This document shows positions 54,980 to 64,000 of a stretch of 64,000 bases of DNA, in pieces (the first letter of the stretch is position 1; every line of letters begins with the position of its first letter). Source of the DNA: Pedobacter ginsenosidimutans (lineage in GTDB: Bacteria > Bacteroidota > Bacteroidia > Sphingobacteriales > Sphingobacteriaceae). The DNA lies in NCBI RefSeq assembly GCF_001442625.1, contig NZ_LMZQ01000017.1, positions 31,774 to 95,773 on the forward strand. The letters run 5' to 3'. Below the pieces are notes generated by a model. That model worked only from the letters and a program-made list of their open reading frames with translations. It was not told the DNA's origin and did no database searches. A program made the translations under genes and the position numbers.

Positions 54980-57754
54980 CTATTGGGTTGGGAATTGGTT
55001 TCTCTTAAACTCACTTGGCCTCATGCCATATTTCGATTTGAATACCGTCGAAAAATAATTTGGTGAGGAGAATCCGACCATATAGGTGATTTCTGCGATT
55101 GTATACCTTTCATTGATCAATAGAAATTTTGCTTTTTTTAGCCTTCTGTTTACGATGTAGTCCGTTACACTGCAATCCAGCAAGGCCTTTACTTTTCTGT
55201 ATAGCTGAACCCTTGAAACCCCCAGGGCTTTGCTGATCTCCTCTACACTGAAATTTTCATTGCCTAGATTCTGCTCCACGAGACCGGAAAAATCATTTAT
55301 AAATTTTTTATCCAGGCTTTTTGAAATAGGTTGCCTATTTCCGGAACTGATATCGCTTGTGTAATGAGACTTTAGCAGGAGTCTGTTTTTCATGAGGTTC
55401 CGCACAGTAGCCAGTAAATATTCATAATTGAAAGGTTTAACGATATAGGCATCTGCCATACTCTCGAAGCCATTGATCTGCTGTTCTACACTGCCCTGTG
55501 CGGTGAGCAGGATGATGGGAATATGGGATGTACGAATGTCGGATTTGAGCTTCTCTGTAATTTTCTTCCCCGAAAGATCTGGCAGTACCACATCGCAGAT
55601 GATCAGATCTGGTACTTGCTCGTAGGCAGAAGTGATCCCGCTCTCTCCGGTATTTGCAATAAATACCTCGTATTCCTCATCAAGTTTCTCAGCCAGATAA
55701 TGCAGAAGGTCTGCATTGTCTTCGATTATCAATACCGACCGTTCCTTTAATTCACGCAACAAATCATGGTTCTTTTCTCTCTTGAGATGCTCTAGTTCGC
55801 TCGTATAAATTTTCGCATTTTCATAAAGCTCTTCTCTTTCCGCCTGTTGGGTATGCTTCTCTTCTTCCCGAAGGTGTGATGACCCAAGGGGCAGGGTGAC
55901 GGTGAAAATAGTACCGTGCCATTTCCTGCTTTCTACGGTTAGGTCTCCATGTAAAAGATTCATCAGTTCCTTCGAAAGGGAAAGGCCCAATCCAGATCCT
56001 TTTCTTGCGTTCGAGTCTGCCTGATAAAAATGTTCAAATATATGGAGGATTTCTTCCTGATCCATTCCAGGTCCATTGTCTTCCACTTTGATGGAGATAT
56101 GAGCATCGTCTTTACTCACTGTAACGTGAACTATTCCATTGGCTGGAGTAAATTTTAGTGCGTTAGATATCAGGTTGAAAATTACCTTATCGAACATGTT
56201 AACGTCAAACCATACTGTTATATCCGATTCTTTAGTGAAGAGTCTGAGGTCTATGTTCTGTTTTTTTGCAGCGAGCTGAAAGGTCTCAATGATGTCAGTA
56301 ATAAAATCTATAATATTGTTCGATGTCGATCTTATGCGCATCTTACCATACTCAATCTTCCTGTACTCAATGAGCTGGTTGATCAGGCGCAACAGGCGAA
56401 AAACATTTTTATTGATCAGCTTCAGGTTTTTTCCTGCAAGGGCATTAATTTTTTCATTATTAATCAGATCTTCCAGGGGAGAGAGTATCAAGGTAAGGGG
56501 CGTGCGGAATTCATGAGATATATTGGTGAAGAAGTTCAGTTTGGCCTCTGTCGCCTCTTTAGCCTTTTCAGACATCTCAATAAGCTTATTACGCTGGTTA
56601 AGGATTTCTAGGTTATTCGCCTCCAGGTTTTTGTTGATCTTCCTGTTTTCCAGTAGGGAGAAAAAAGCCAGTCCCCCGAAAACCACAGAGAGCACCAGCG
56701 TAACCACGGTGACGTTTAATGTAAGCTGTTGGTTGTCAAATAAAGAACGTTGTTCAGCCAGGAGTGATTGCTGCCGTTCGATATCTCTCTGCTGGCTGCT
56801 AAATTTATTCCACTGCAGTTTCATGAGCTGAACATTCGATGAATCTATCACCACAGACTGAAGGATATTTTCTTTGAGGATGGATTCTTTTCCAAGGATA
56901 CGGAATGCTGTTGAAATTGCCTCTTTTCCTCCCGTTGGATAAAGCATACTGGCATCTATCACTTTGCCATCAATCATTTGAAGACCGCCCCCTTGTCCAG
57001 GTAGCGCATCTATCCCAATAATGGCCACCTTCCTTTTTATTCCGAGTTTATCTAACGCTTCCCTGGCTGCAGAAGCCATCTGATCATTATGAGCAAAAAT
57101 TAGATCCGTGGTACGCAATGTCTCATTCATTTTCAACAGCTCGTCAATAGCGTGCGATTTTAACCAATCTCCATAGATCTGATTCGAAATCCTAATATTA
57201 GCAGATTTTTGGAGTCCTTCGGCGAATCCTCTCTGGCGCTCTATTGTGGGAGAGGAACCTGGAAGTCCCATAATTTCCATAATATTTCCTTTCCCTTTAA
57301 GCAGACCGGATACATACTGTCCGGCCATCTTGCCAATCTGATAATTGTCTGCACCGACATAGGCAGTATAAGCCGAAGATGATGTTTTCCTATCAATAAT
57401 AACCACAGGGATACCACTATTATAAGCCTCTTCAACGATTGGAGTGAGCGGCCGGGCCTCGTTAGGAGATATAATCAACAGGTCAATATTCATTTTTAAT
57501 AATTCCCCTACCTGTGAGATTTGTTTTCTATTGCTGTTGTTCGCATCTCTGTATACCAATGTGGCACCCGGATGCAACGAAAGCTCCATTTTCATCTCTT
57601 CCAGCATGGTTCTCCGCCACAGATCCGAGCCAACGCATTGTGAAAATCCTATAACATATTTTGCTTCCTTTTTCTTGTTGCTACAGCCACAAAGAATAGC
57701 CGTTAGGATGACCATTATAAGTATCCTATGAAGGAAGTGAAGTCTTGCGGTCAT
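54980..57754 (-). CDS. Hybrid two-component system sensor/regulator with periplasmic sugar-binding-protein-like sensor
   Basis: The start at 57754 gives MTARLHFLHRILIMVILTAILCGC, a signal peptide or anchor; frames from 57763 or 57787 are also possible. Counting from 57787, residues 43-320 form a periplasmic binding protein-like domain (YVIGFSQCVGSDLW, YRDANNSNRKQ), and a membrane helix is at 357-380. The kinase phosphoacceptor is His425 (ISHEFRTPLTLI) and the ATPase domain spans about 530-640 (DNGPGMDQ, GSGLGLSL). The receiver has the phosphoacceptor Asp732, and AraC-type DNA-binding domains lie at about 845-930. Such proteins sense a sugar and activate a glycan locus. Closest in design is the fructose-sensing regulator of the Bacteroides fructan locus. 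It is divergent from the sugar porter gene. Confidence 0.93.
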   Translation of the reverse strand: MTARLHFLHRILIMVILTAILCGCSNKKKEAKYVIGFSQCVGSDLWRRTMLEEMKMELSLHPGATLVYRDANNSNRKQISQVGELLKMNIDLLIISPNEARPLTPIVEEAYNSGIPVVIIDRKTSSSAYTAYVGADNYQIGKMAGQYVSGLLKGKGNIMEIMGLPGSSPTIERQRGFAEGLQKSANIRISNQIYGDWLKSHAIDELLKMNETLRTTDLIFAHNDQMASAAREALDKLGIKRKVAIIGIDALPGQGGGLQMIDGKVIDASMLYPTGGKEAISTAFRILGKESILKENILQSVVIDSSNVQLMKLQWNKFSSQQRDIERQQSLLAEQRSLFDNQQLTLNVTVVTLVLSVVFGGLAFFSLLENRKINKNLEANNLEILNQRNKLIEMSEKAKEATEAKLNFFTNISHEFRTPLTLILSPLEDLINNEKINALAGKNLKLINKNVFRLLRLINQLIEYRKIEYGKMRIRSTSNNIIDFITDIIETFQLAAKKQNIDLRLFTKESDITVWFDVNMFDKVIFNLISNALKFTPANGIVHVTVSKDDAHISIKVEDNGPGMDQEEILHIFEHFYQADSNARKGSGLGLSLSKELMNLLHGDLTVESRKWHGTIFTVTLPLGSSHLREEEKHTQQAEREELYENAKIYTSELEHLKREKNHDLLRELKERSVLIIEDNADLLHYLAEKLDEEYEVFIANTGESGITSAYEQVPDLIICDVVLPDLSGKKITEKLKSDIRTSHIPIILLTAQGSVEQQINGFESMADAYIVKPFNYEYLLATVRNLMKNRLLLKSHYTSDISSGNRQPISKSLDKKFINDFSGLVEQNLGNENFSVEEISKALGVSRVQLYRKVKALLDCSVTDYIVNRRLKKAKFLLINERYTIAEITYMVGFSSPNYFSTVFKSKYGMRPSEFKRNQFPTQ

Positions 57755-57972
57755 ATTTATCATTTTAATAAGGGCAGTGTCTGGCACCGGTTGTATCTGG
57801 TTAGGATCCTGTTTGTAACAAAATAATTTTAAAGATAATCAAATTTGAAACTTTAATGAATTGGCGCTCGGCTGCGAGTGGTAGGATGAAAGGTGCAGAT
57901 GCATCAAAATCTTAATATTGATGTTTCAAAAGTATAACTATATCAGATCAGGCAAAAATAATAAATTTTAAT

Positions 57973-58029
57973 CATCTGTTAGTCAATGTTTTAACAGATG
58001 TTTCAAGATTGTATTTTTTTGGAACAGAT
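57973..58029 (+). promoter_or_regulatory. Candidate binding site for the hybrid regulator
   Basis: In the 303-base region upstream of the sugar porter, CATCTGTTA (57973-57981) and TAACAGATG (57992-58000) form a perfect inverted repeat. A further AACAGAT occurs at 58023-58029, exactly 30 bases (about three helical turns) after the first one at 57993-57999. AraC-type regulators often bind repeated half-sites of this kind. The rest of this gap is AT-rich, with no gene. Confidence 0.5.
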
Positions 58030-58090
58030 TTGTTATCCTCCCTTCCTGTTTTTGACCAATTTGCAATCCTCAACCAATAAATAAACCCTT

Positions 58091-59422
58091 ATGAAAAAAC
58101 ATTCCGTCCTGGCTTGGTCCATGGTCGTAGCCCTAGGCGGCTTTCTGTTTGGATTCGATACAGCCGTTATATCAGGAGCTGAAAAATCCATTCAACAGTT
58201 TTGGAACCTTTCAGCATTTTCGCATGGACTTACCATATCTATTGCACTTATCGGTACGGTAATCGGCTCTCTGGTAGGATCCCGCCCATCTGATTATTTC
58301 GGAAGAAAAAATACACTTTATTTCGTAGCTGCGGCATACTTACTTTCCTCACTTGGTACCGCGCTGGCAGATAATTGGTATATCTTTTTAGCATTTCGCT
58401 TTTTAGGCGGTTTAGGTGTGGGCATATCTTCTGTTACTGCTCCCATTTATATTTCAGAGGTGTCTCCGGCTCATAGAAGAGGGCGGCTTGTAGGGCTTTT
58501 CCAGTTCAATGTTGTACTGGGAATATTGATATCTTATCTTTCAAACTATTTGCTAAGCCAGGGAGGAGAGGCATCCTGGAGATGGATGCTTGGTGTTCAG
58601 GCATTTCCATCTATAATATTCCTTGTGCTAATCTACTTTATTCCTGAAAGTCCGAGATGGCTTATACTTAAGCGTGGTGCATACGATAAAGCATTGGAAA
58701 TTCTACGCATCATAAATCCATTAAACTGTGATGAGGAGCTCGCCGCTATACAGAAATCCGGACAGGATATGCAGCGGGATAAATCTTCGGATGGACTTTT
58801 TTCAGGAAAGTACAACAAGCCTATTATCCTGGCCGTGCTGTTTGCTTTCTTTAACCAGGTATCTGGCATAAATGCCATTATCTATTACGCACCGAGAATT
58901 TTTGAAATGGCAGGGCTTGGTGCGCATTCTTCACTTTTATCAACTGTTGGTATCGGAATGGTCAATTTTATATTTACGCTTCTTGCGATCAATATAATAG
59001 ATAAAGTTGGTAGAAAAACACTGATGCTGATTGGCTCTTTCGGACTGATCATTTCTCTTGGACTTGTAGCAGTTGCATTTCTAGGTGGTTCATCCAGTGG
59101 GTTTGAAATCCCGATTTATGTAATGCTCTTCATTGCTTTCTTTGCTTTTTCGCAGGGGGCAGTTATCTGGGTATTCATTTCAGAGATCTTTCCAAATCAG
59201 GTCAGGGCAAAGGGGCAAACACTCGGCAGTTCTACCCATTGGGTAATGGCGGCACTAATTGCATTCTGCTTTCCTTACCTGGCAGAGTCATTTGGAGGTG
59301 CAAACATATTTTTCTTTTTCTGTGCCATGATGGTATTGCAGCTGGTATTCGTTTGGAAAATGATGCCTGAGACAAAAGGGAAATCTTTGGAGCAGATAGA
59401 GACCGGAATTGTAATGCACTAA
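58091..59422 (+). CDS. MFS sugar porter (probable fructose or hexose transporter)
   Basis: The 443-residue protein has 12 predicted membrane helices and the sugar-porter signatures: GGFLFGFDTAVISGA in helix 1, DYFGRKNTLYF in the first loop, PESPRWLILKRG after helix 6, FNQVSGINAIIYYAPRIF in helix 7, GRKTLM in the eighth/ninth loop and PETKGKSLEQIE at the end. It brings hexose across the inner membrane, probably with protons. It lies 21 bases before a fructokinase gene, which makes fructose the most likely substrate. Confidence 0.92.
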   Translation: MKKHSVLAWSMVVALGGFLFGFDTAVISGAEKSIQQFWNLSAFSHGLTISIALIGTVIGSLVGSRPSDYFGRKNTLYFVAAAYLLSSLGTALADNWYIFLAFRFLGGLGVGISSVTAPIYISEVSPAHRRGRLVGLFQFNVVLGILISYLSNYLLSQGGEASWRWMLGVQAFPSIIFLVLIYFIPESPRWLILKRGAYDKALEILRIINPLNCDEELAAIQKSGQDMQRDKSSDGLFSGKYNKPIILAVLFAFFNQVSGINAIIYYAPRIFEMAGLGAHSSLLSTVGIGMVNFIFTLLAINIIDKVGRKTLMLIGSFGLIISLGLVAVAFLGGSSSGFEIPIYVMLFIAFFAFSQGAVIWVFISEIFPNQVRAKGQTLGSSTHWVMAALIAFCFPYLAESFGGANIFFFFCAMMVLQLVFVWKMMPETKGKSLEQIETGIVMH

Positions 59423-59443
59423 ATAAAAAAGAAAGACAAGAAT

Positions 59444-60334
59444 ATGATCACACCTGCTATATGCTTTGGCGAAATATTATGGGATGTGCTGCCTGATGGG
59501 CGCATGCCAGGTGGTGCACCGCTAAATGTGGCCTATCACCTCAATAAGCTTGGCCTGTCCAGCAGTATCATCAGTAAAATCGGAGATGATGAAAACGGAG
59601 TGAAACTGGAACGTTTGCTTGATGGTTGGCAAATTAACAAAAGCCTCCTTCAGCGCGATACGATCCACCCTACCAGTGAAGTAATTGCCCGCGTGGGCAG
59701 CAGAAATGAGGTTTCCTATGAAATCGTGTTTCCCGTGGCATGGGATTTTATCGATCACCAGTCCATGATCGATAGTGCACTGAAGCCATCCACATATTTT
59801 GTGTACGGAAGCCTGGCCTCCAGAAATACGCTTTCCAGAGAGACGTTATTCAAATTCCTGGAAAGCGATGCGATAAAGGTATTTGATATCAATCTCCGCC
59901 CTCCTTTCTTTGATAAGAGCCTTTTGGCAAATCTGATGGAACGGGCAGATATCATAAAATTTAACGAGTCGGAGCTACATATGGCCCAGATTCTTTTCGG
60001 GGGAAGGTTCATAAATGAGAGAGAGCAGGTCCGTTTTATACAGGAACGCTTCAGTGTTCCAGAGGTAATCGTAACTAAAGGAGAATTTGGGGCTTCCTAT
60101 TATAGAATGGATCAATCCTACCACGCCTGGGGATCTGAGGTAAAGGTTAACGATACCATTGGGAGTGGAGATTCATTTCTTGCAGCCTTCATTGCCAATC
60201 ACCAATTGGGACTGGCACCAAAAACCATTATAAAAAATGCGATCGGAATGGGCGCTTTTATCGCCACCAAAAAGGGGGGCTGTCCGGAGTATGAGATTGA
60301 AGAATACAAAAAGTTTATTGACGAAATATTTTAA
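59444..60334 (+). CDS. PfkB-family sugar kinase, probable fructokinase
   Basis: The 296-residue cytoplasmic kinase has the PfkB N-terminal motif (GGAPLNVAYHLNKLGLSSSI, residues 24-43) and the C-terminal ATP-binding/catalytic motif (NDTIGSGDSFLAAFIA, with the catalytic Asp in GSGD). IVTKGEFGASYY and FDINLRPPFF are also family blocks. The overall pattern is that of bacterial fructokinases (ScrK type). It follows the sugar porter and precedes a SusCD pair, so it probably phosphorylates imported fructose for glycolysis. Confidence 0.9.
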   Translation: MITPAICFGEILWDVLPDGRMPGGAPLNVAYHLNKLGLSSSIISKIGDDENGVKLERLLDGWQINKSLLQRDTIHPTSEVIARVGSRNEVSYEIVFPVAWDFIDHQSMIDSALKPSTYFVYGSLASRNTLSRETLFKFLESDAIKVFDINLRPPFFDKSLLANLMERADIIKFNESELHMAQILFGGRFINEREQVRFIQERFSVPEVIVTKGEFGASYYRMDQSYHAWGSEVKVNDTIGSGDSFLAAFIANHQLGLAPKTIIKNAIGMGAFIATKKGGCPEYEIEEYKKFIDEIF

Positions 60335-60366
60335 CTGAACATTAATACTAACCAAATCTGAATTTT

Positions 60367-63300
60367 ATGAGAAAAATTTTCCTTACCTGGCTTTTTGCCT
60401 GTATGGTAACGGGCCTGGCATTTGGCCAGACCAGGGTAATCAGTGGCGTTGTCACCGACAATGAATCCCTTCCTCTGGAGGCTGTAACTGTAGTTATCGT
60501 AGGTACCCAAAAAACGGTGACCACTGATGCTAATGGTAGTTTTAAAATTGAAGCTTCTGCCGGTCAGTCGCTTAGGTTCATTTATATCGGAGCTGAACCA
60601 TTAACCATTCCGATTACTGCAGAATCGGCCAATCTTAAGGTCAAACTCGACATCGCGATCAATAAGCTCAACGAGGTCGTAGTAACAGGTTACCAAAAGG
60701 AACGCAAGAAAGACATCACCGGAGCGGTCAATGTAGTTGATGTTTCGAAGATCAGGGACATCCCTTCTGGTAATGCTGTAAAGTCTCTTCAGGGAAGGGT
60801 TCCGGGGGTATTGATTACCACCGACGGTTCTCCAACTGGCCAGGCAACGGTAAGAATCCGTGGCATTGGAACCCTGGGCAATAACGACCCGCTTTACGTA
60901 ATCGATGGAGTACCAACCAAAAACGGATTGGAACAGCTAAACCAGAACGACATTGAATCTATTCAGGTGCTTAAAGATGCATCTTCGGCTACTATTTATG
61001 GATCACGCGCAGCGAATGGTGTAATCATCATCACTACAAAAAAAGCGAAAAAAGGCTATTCAAAGATCGACTTCAATGCCTCGACATCCATTCAGAATTA
61101 CGCCACCAAACTTAAAACGCTTAATGCCGAGGAAAGAGGCCGTGCCTATTGGCAGGCGGCTGTAAACGATAAGGCCAACCCCAATAATAACCAGATTTAT
61201 CAGTACGACTGGAATAATAACTTTAACAATCCTGTGCTTAACCGTGTAATCTTTCCAGAGTATATCGATGCGGCAAAGACTATGAAGGCTGCAGATACTT
61301 ACTGGTTTGATGAGATTGCACAAAATTCGATTATTCAGTCCTATGATGCAGCCCTTTCCAATGGCGGTGAAAAGGGAAACAGTCTTTTTTCGGTGGGTTA
61401 TTACGATAATAAGGGTATCGTAAAAGAGTCAAGAAGCCGAAAATATACTGCAAGATTCAATTCTGATTACAATTATCTAGACGGCAAGTTAAAGATTGGG
61501 GAGAATTTTTCAGCAAGCTACATTAAGAATGCCCAGATCCCATCAAGCGATATTCTATTTGCCTCGCTCGTACAGCAACCTATTGTGCCGGTATATACCA
61601 CAAGCGGAGGATGGGGAGGCCCTGCGGCAGGAATGACCGATAGACAGAACCCGGTTAGACTAATAGAAGACAATAAGCAGAATGATTACAATTTTTATAG
61701 GCTCTTTGGAAATGCATATGCAGATTACCAGATTATTCCTGGACTGAACTTCAGGACAAATTTTGGTGTAGATTATAACGGTAGCTATCAGCGCCTTTTA
61801 AAAAAATCATATGTTTCGGGCTTTTTGGCTGATCCTGCAAACCAGGTTAGCAATGCACAGACCTATCAGGGTAATATCATCTGGCAGAATACCCTTAACT
61901 ATAAGATCACCAAGGATAAACATAACCTGGAAATACTCGCCGGTCAGGAATACATAAAGAACATCAGTCAGGAGTTTTCTGCAAGCAGACAAGGGCTTGC
62001 AATAGAAAATATTGATTATGCCTACCTTAATGCAGGTAGTTCAAATACCCTCAACGGTGGAAGTGGGGCAGGAAACAAACTATTGTCTTATTTCGGTAAG
62101 GTCAACTATAGTTACAACGACCGTTATATCGCCTCTGTAACTTTGAGAAGAGATGGCTCTTCGCGTTTTGGTAAAGATAACCGATACGGTACTTTCCCAG
62201 CTTTCTCACTTGGTTGGAGGATGAGCGAAGAAAAGTTTATCAAGGATCTAGGTCTGTTTTCTGATCTGAAGCTTAGGTACGGCTGGGGACGGTCTGGAAA
62301 CCAGGAAATCCCTAACAATGCTACACGCTCGCTATACTCTGCTATTTACGGGACTGACCCTACGTGGGACTTTGATAAAGGTACTGCATATGATATCACA
62401 GGTGCAGGCACAGGTCAGCTGCCATCTGGTTTTACCCTTATTCAACAGGGCAACGACAACCTGAAATGGGAGTCTTTAAGAGAGTCGAATTTTGGTTTGG
62501 ACTTTGGTTTATGGAACAATAAACTTACTGGTTCTGTTGATTATTTTATTAAGAAAACCTCAGATATTCTAATCAGTCCCGCTTACCTGGCTATACTTGG
62601 AGATGGAGGAAACAGGTATAGTAATGGGGCTTCGCTTCAGAACAAGGGGCTTGATGCGATTCTTACCTATGAAGATAAGATTGGTGATGATTTTAGCTTC
62701 AGCCTGACGGGTAACTTTTCGCTCTACAGGAACAAGGTGACCGATCTGCCTAAAGATGTACTGGCTTCCTATCCAGGCAATGGTACCGACAAAAACGTAC
62801 TCGGAAGGCCGATAAACTCCTATTTTGGATATGTTGCCGATGGCCTCTTTACTTCACAGGCAGAAGTGGATGCTTATGCCAGCCAGCCTGGAAAAGGATT
62901 AGGCAGGATTAAATATAAAGATTTAAACAATGATGGCGTGATTAACGATCTGGACCGCGACTTTATAGGCGACAATAGTCCTAAATTCACCTATGGACTG
63001 AATGTTTCCCTTAGCTATAAGAACTTCGATATGAGTTTTTTCCTACAGGCCATCAATGTGGACGTGGTGAACGACTTTAAGACCTACACCGATTTTTCTT
63101 CACTTTGGACAGGTACGAACTGGGGCAGCAGGACACTTAATGCCTGGAGTCCTTCAAATCCAGGTTCTACCATTCCTGCGCTCACGCTTGTAGACCGCAA
63201 TAATGAAGGAAGGTTTTCTACTTACTTTATTGAAAACGGATCTTACCTCAAGCTGCGCAATCTGCAGGTTGGTTATAATCTTAAAAAGGCACTGAATATG

Positions 63301-63447
63301 AAAATACAGAACTTCAGGATATTCGTTCAGGGCAGTAACCTGTTTACCATAAAGAGCAAATCTTTTACTGGTACTGATCCTGAGATTCCCAATTATGGAT
63401 TTCCTGTGCCGGTTGTTGGTACCCTTGGGGTAAATATTACATTGTAA
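60367..63447 (+). CDS. SusC-type TonB-linked outer membrane transporter of the putative fructan locus
   Basis: The 1026-residue protein has a signal peptide ending AFGQ. A regulatory domain follows (ISGVVTDNESLPLEAVTVVI split, residues 25-95), then a TonB-box-like LNEVVVTGYQ. The plug (IRIRGIGTLGNNDPLYVIDG; KDASSATIYGSRAANGVIIITTKKA) and a barrel ending VGTLGVNITL complete it. No STN domain is present, as expected when control is by a hybrid two-component protein. It begins 33 bases after the fructokinase gene and is followed by SusD. It should import fructo-oligosaccharides if the fructan reading is right. Confidence 0.94.
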   Translation: MRKIFLTWLFACMVTGLAFGQTRVISGVVTDNESLPLEAVTVVIVGTQKTVTTDANGSFKIEASAGQSLRFIYIGAEPLTIPITAESANLKVKLDIAINKLNEVVVTGYQKERKKDITGAVNVVDVSKIRDIPSGNAVKSLQGRVPGVLITTDGSPTGQATVRIRGIGTLGNNDPLYVIDGVPTKNGLEQLNQNDIESIQVLKDASSATIYGSRAANGVIIITTKKAKKGYSKIDFNASTSIQNYATKLKTLNAEERGRAYWQAAVNDKANPNNNQIYQYDWNNNFNNPVLNRVIFPEYIDAAKTMKAADTYWFDEIAQNSIIQSYDAALSNGGEKGNSLFSVGYYDNKGIVKESRSRKYTARFNSDYNYLDGKLKIGENFSASYIKNAQIPSSDILFASLVQQPIVPVYTTSGGWGGPAAGMTDRQNPVRLIEDNKQNDYNFYRLFGNAYADYQIIPGLNFRTNFGVDYNGSYQRLLKKSYVSGFLADPANQVSNAQTYQGNIIWQNTLNYKITKDKHNLEILAGQEYIKNISQEFSASRQGLAIENIDYAYLNAGSSNTLNGGSGAGNKLLSYFGKVNYSYNDRYIASVTLRRDGSSRFGKDNRYGTFPAFSLGWRMSEEKFIKDLGLFSDLKLRYGWGRSGNQEIPNNATRSLYSAIYGTDPTWDFDKGTAYDITGAGTGQLPSGFTLIQQGNDNLKWESLRESNFGLDFGLWNNKLTGSVDYFIKKTSDILISPAYLAILGDGGNRYSNGASLQNKGLDAILTYEDKIGDDFSFSLTGNFSLYRNKVTDLPKDVLASYPGNGTDKNVLGRPINSYFGYVADGLFTSQAEVDAYASQPGKGLGRIKYKDLNNDGVINDLDRDFIGDNSPKFTYGLNVSLSYKNFDMSFFLQAINVDVVNDFKTYTDFSSLWTGTNWGSRTLNAWSPSNPGSTIPALTLVDRNNEGRFSTYFIENGSYLKLRNLQVGYNLKKALNMKIQNFRIFVQGSNLFTIKSKSFTGTDPEIPNYGFPVPVVGTLGVNITL

Positions 63448-63465
63448 AATTAGATATATCAAAAG

Positions 63466-64000
63466 ATGAAAAAATTAATATATATACTGGCATTCTTCGC
63501 TACCCTATTCTTCTCATGCGAAAAAGCACTTGACGAGCCAGCACAGGGCGTAGTTTCGGGGGATGATCTGAATACTCCTGAGAATATTGATAAAATGGTT
63601 ATTGCAGCTTATTCTGCACTTGGAAATGATCACTATACTTCTCCATATTCCAGTATGTGGCCGTATGGAAGCGTTCGTGGAGGAGACACCTATAAAGGAG
63701 GGGATGGCCCCGGGGATCTGTCAGAGTTCCATTTGTTTGAAACATTTTCCCTTAACAGGCCTGATAATGCGCTTATCGACCAGCTTTGGTTCAGGCTGTA
63801 TGTTGGTGTCGGTCGAGCCAATGATGCGTTGAGAAGAGTTAATGCCATGTCTGCCACTGATTATCCAAACAAGGTTCAACGCCAGGGAGAACTTCGCTTT
63901 TTGAGAGGACATTTTTATTTTCTGCTAAAGATTCTTTTCAAATATGTTCCCTTTATCGATGAGAATATGGCAAAGGCCGACTATCCGTCGATTTCCAACA
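63466..64000 (+). CDS. SusD/RagB-type lipoprotein, 3' end outside the window
   Basis: The ATG at 63466, 18 bases after susC, opens a frame that runs to the window end (178 codons). It has a lipoprotein signal (LFFSC, Cys at residue 18) and the SusD opening (EKALDEPAQGVVSGDDLNTPENIDK). The first helical SusD repeat follows (RVNAMSATDYPNKVQRQGEL split, RFLRGHFYFLLKILFKYVPFIDE). It is the partner of the SusC at 60367. The rest of the gene, and probably glycoside hydrolases such as GH32 enzymes, should lie downstream of the window. Confidence 0.92.
   Translation, partial: MKKLIYILAFFATLFFSCEKALDEPAQGVVSGDDLNTPENIDKMVIAAYSALGNDHYTSPYSSMWPYGSVRGGDTYKGGDGPGDLSEFHLFETFSLNRPDNALIDQLWFRLYVGVGRANDALRRVNAMSATDYPNKVQRQGELRFLRGHFYFLLKILFKYVPFIDENMAKADYPSISN

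Noticed and set aside
1..64000. CRISPR arrays, tRNA or rRNA genes, transposases, phage genes
   Set aside because: No regularly spaced direct repeats, cloverleaf-like genes or transposase/integrase motifs were found by eye in either strand; short or diverged ones could have been missed.

Overview
The window looks like a chromosome segment from a Bacteroidota bacterium, most likely a soil or freshwater member of the Sphingobacteriaceae (Pedobacter or Mucilaginibacter type). This is inferred from gene content, not from a marker gene. The evidence is five SusC/SusD outer-membrane uptake pairs in 64 kb, a hybrid two-component regulator, an ECF-sigma/FecR pair feeding a SusC with an STN domain, the scarcity of Shine-Dalgarno sequences, and promoters that fit the TTG...TAnnTTTG pattern of this phylum. 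No rRNA, tRNA, CRISPR array, transposase or prophage gene was seen.

Layout. (1) 1-11757: a glycan utilisation locus on the plus strand with two fasciclin-domain proteins (the first cut by the window edge), SusC, SusD, a pectate-lyase-like enzyme and an (alpha/alpha)6-type glycosidase-like protein; the substrate is probably pectin-like. (2) 11942-13393: divergent HxlR regulator and NmrA-type oxidoreductase. (3) 13731-21129: a conserved dyad, a 43-codon Cys-containing leader ORF, SusC, SusD and a secreted M14 metallopeptidase. (4) 21507-25869: a TonB receptor broken by an in-frame TAG, a PepSY membrane protein and a TetR regulator. (5) 25912-33048: a short-chain dehydrogenase, then a TetR-controlled RND efflux operon (TolC, membrane-fusion protein, RND pump) with two visible operators. 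(6) 33143-38242: a decayed dehydrogenase fragment, a secreted alpha/beta hydrolase, an acetyltransferase, two AraC regulators, a dehydrogenase and an ABM-type monooxygenase. (7) 38419-47185, minus strand: ECF sigma, FecR anti-sigma, STN-SusC, SusD, FAD-dependent oxidoreductase. (8) 47651-54497: the same dyad as in region 3, a 25-codon leader ORF ending in four Cys codons, a 421-nt untranslated stretch, SusC, SusD and a sulfatase. (9) 54980-64000: a hybrid two-component sensor with a sugar-binding-protein-like domain, divergent from a sugar porter, a fructokinase, SusC and the start of SusD; the order resembles a fructan utilisation locus.

The most interesting signal is in regions 3 and 8. Two unrelated SusCD operons, 34 kb apart, start with the same 26-bp sequence (24 of 26 identical). 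Each copy lies just upstream of a tiny ORF rich in Cys codons near its 3' end. One operon carries a sulfatase (sulfate release), the other a peptidase (possible amino-acid release). I propose a sulfur-scavenging regulon in which a shared operator and Cys-codon leader peptides tune nutrient import to cysteine supply. The sequence pattern is directly visible; the function is inferred.
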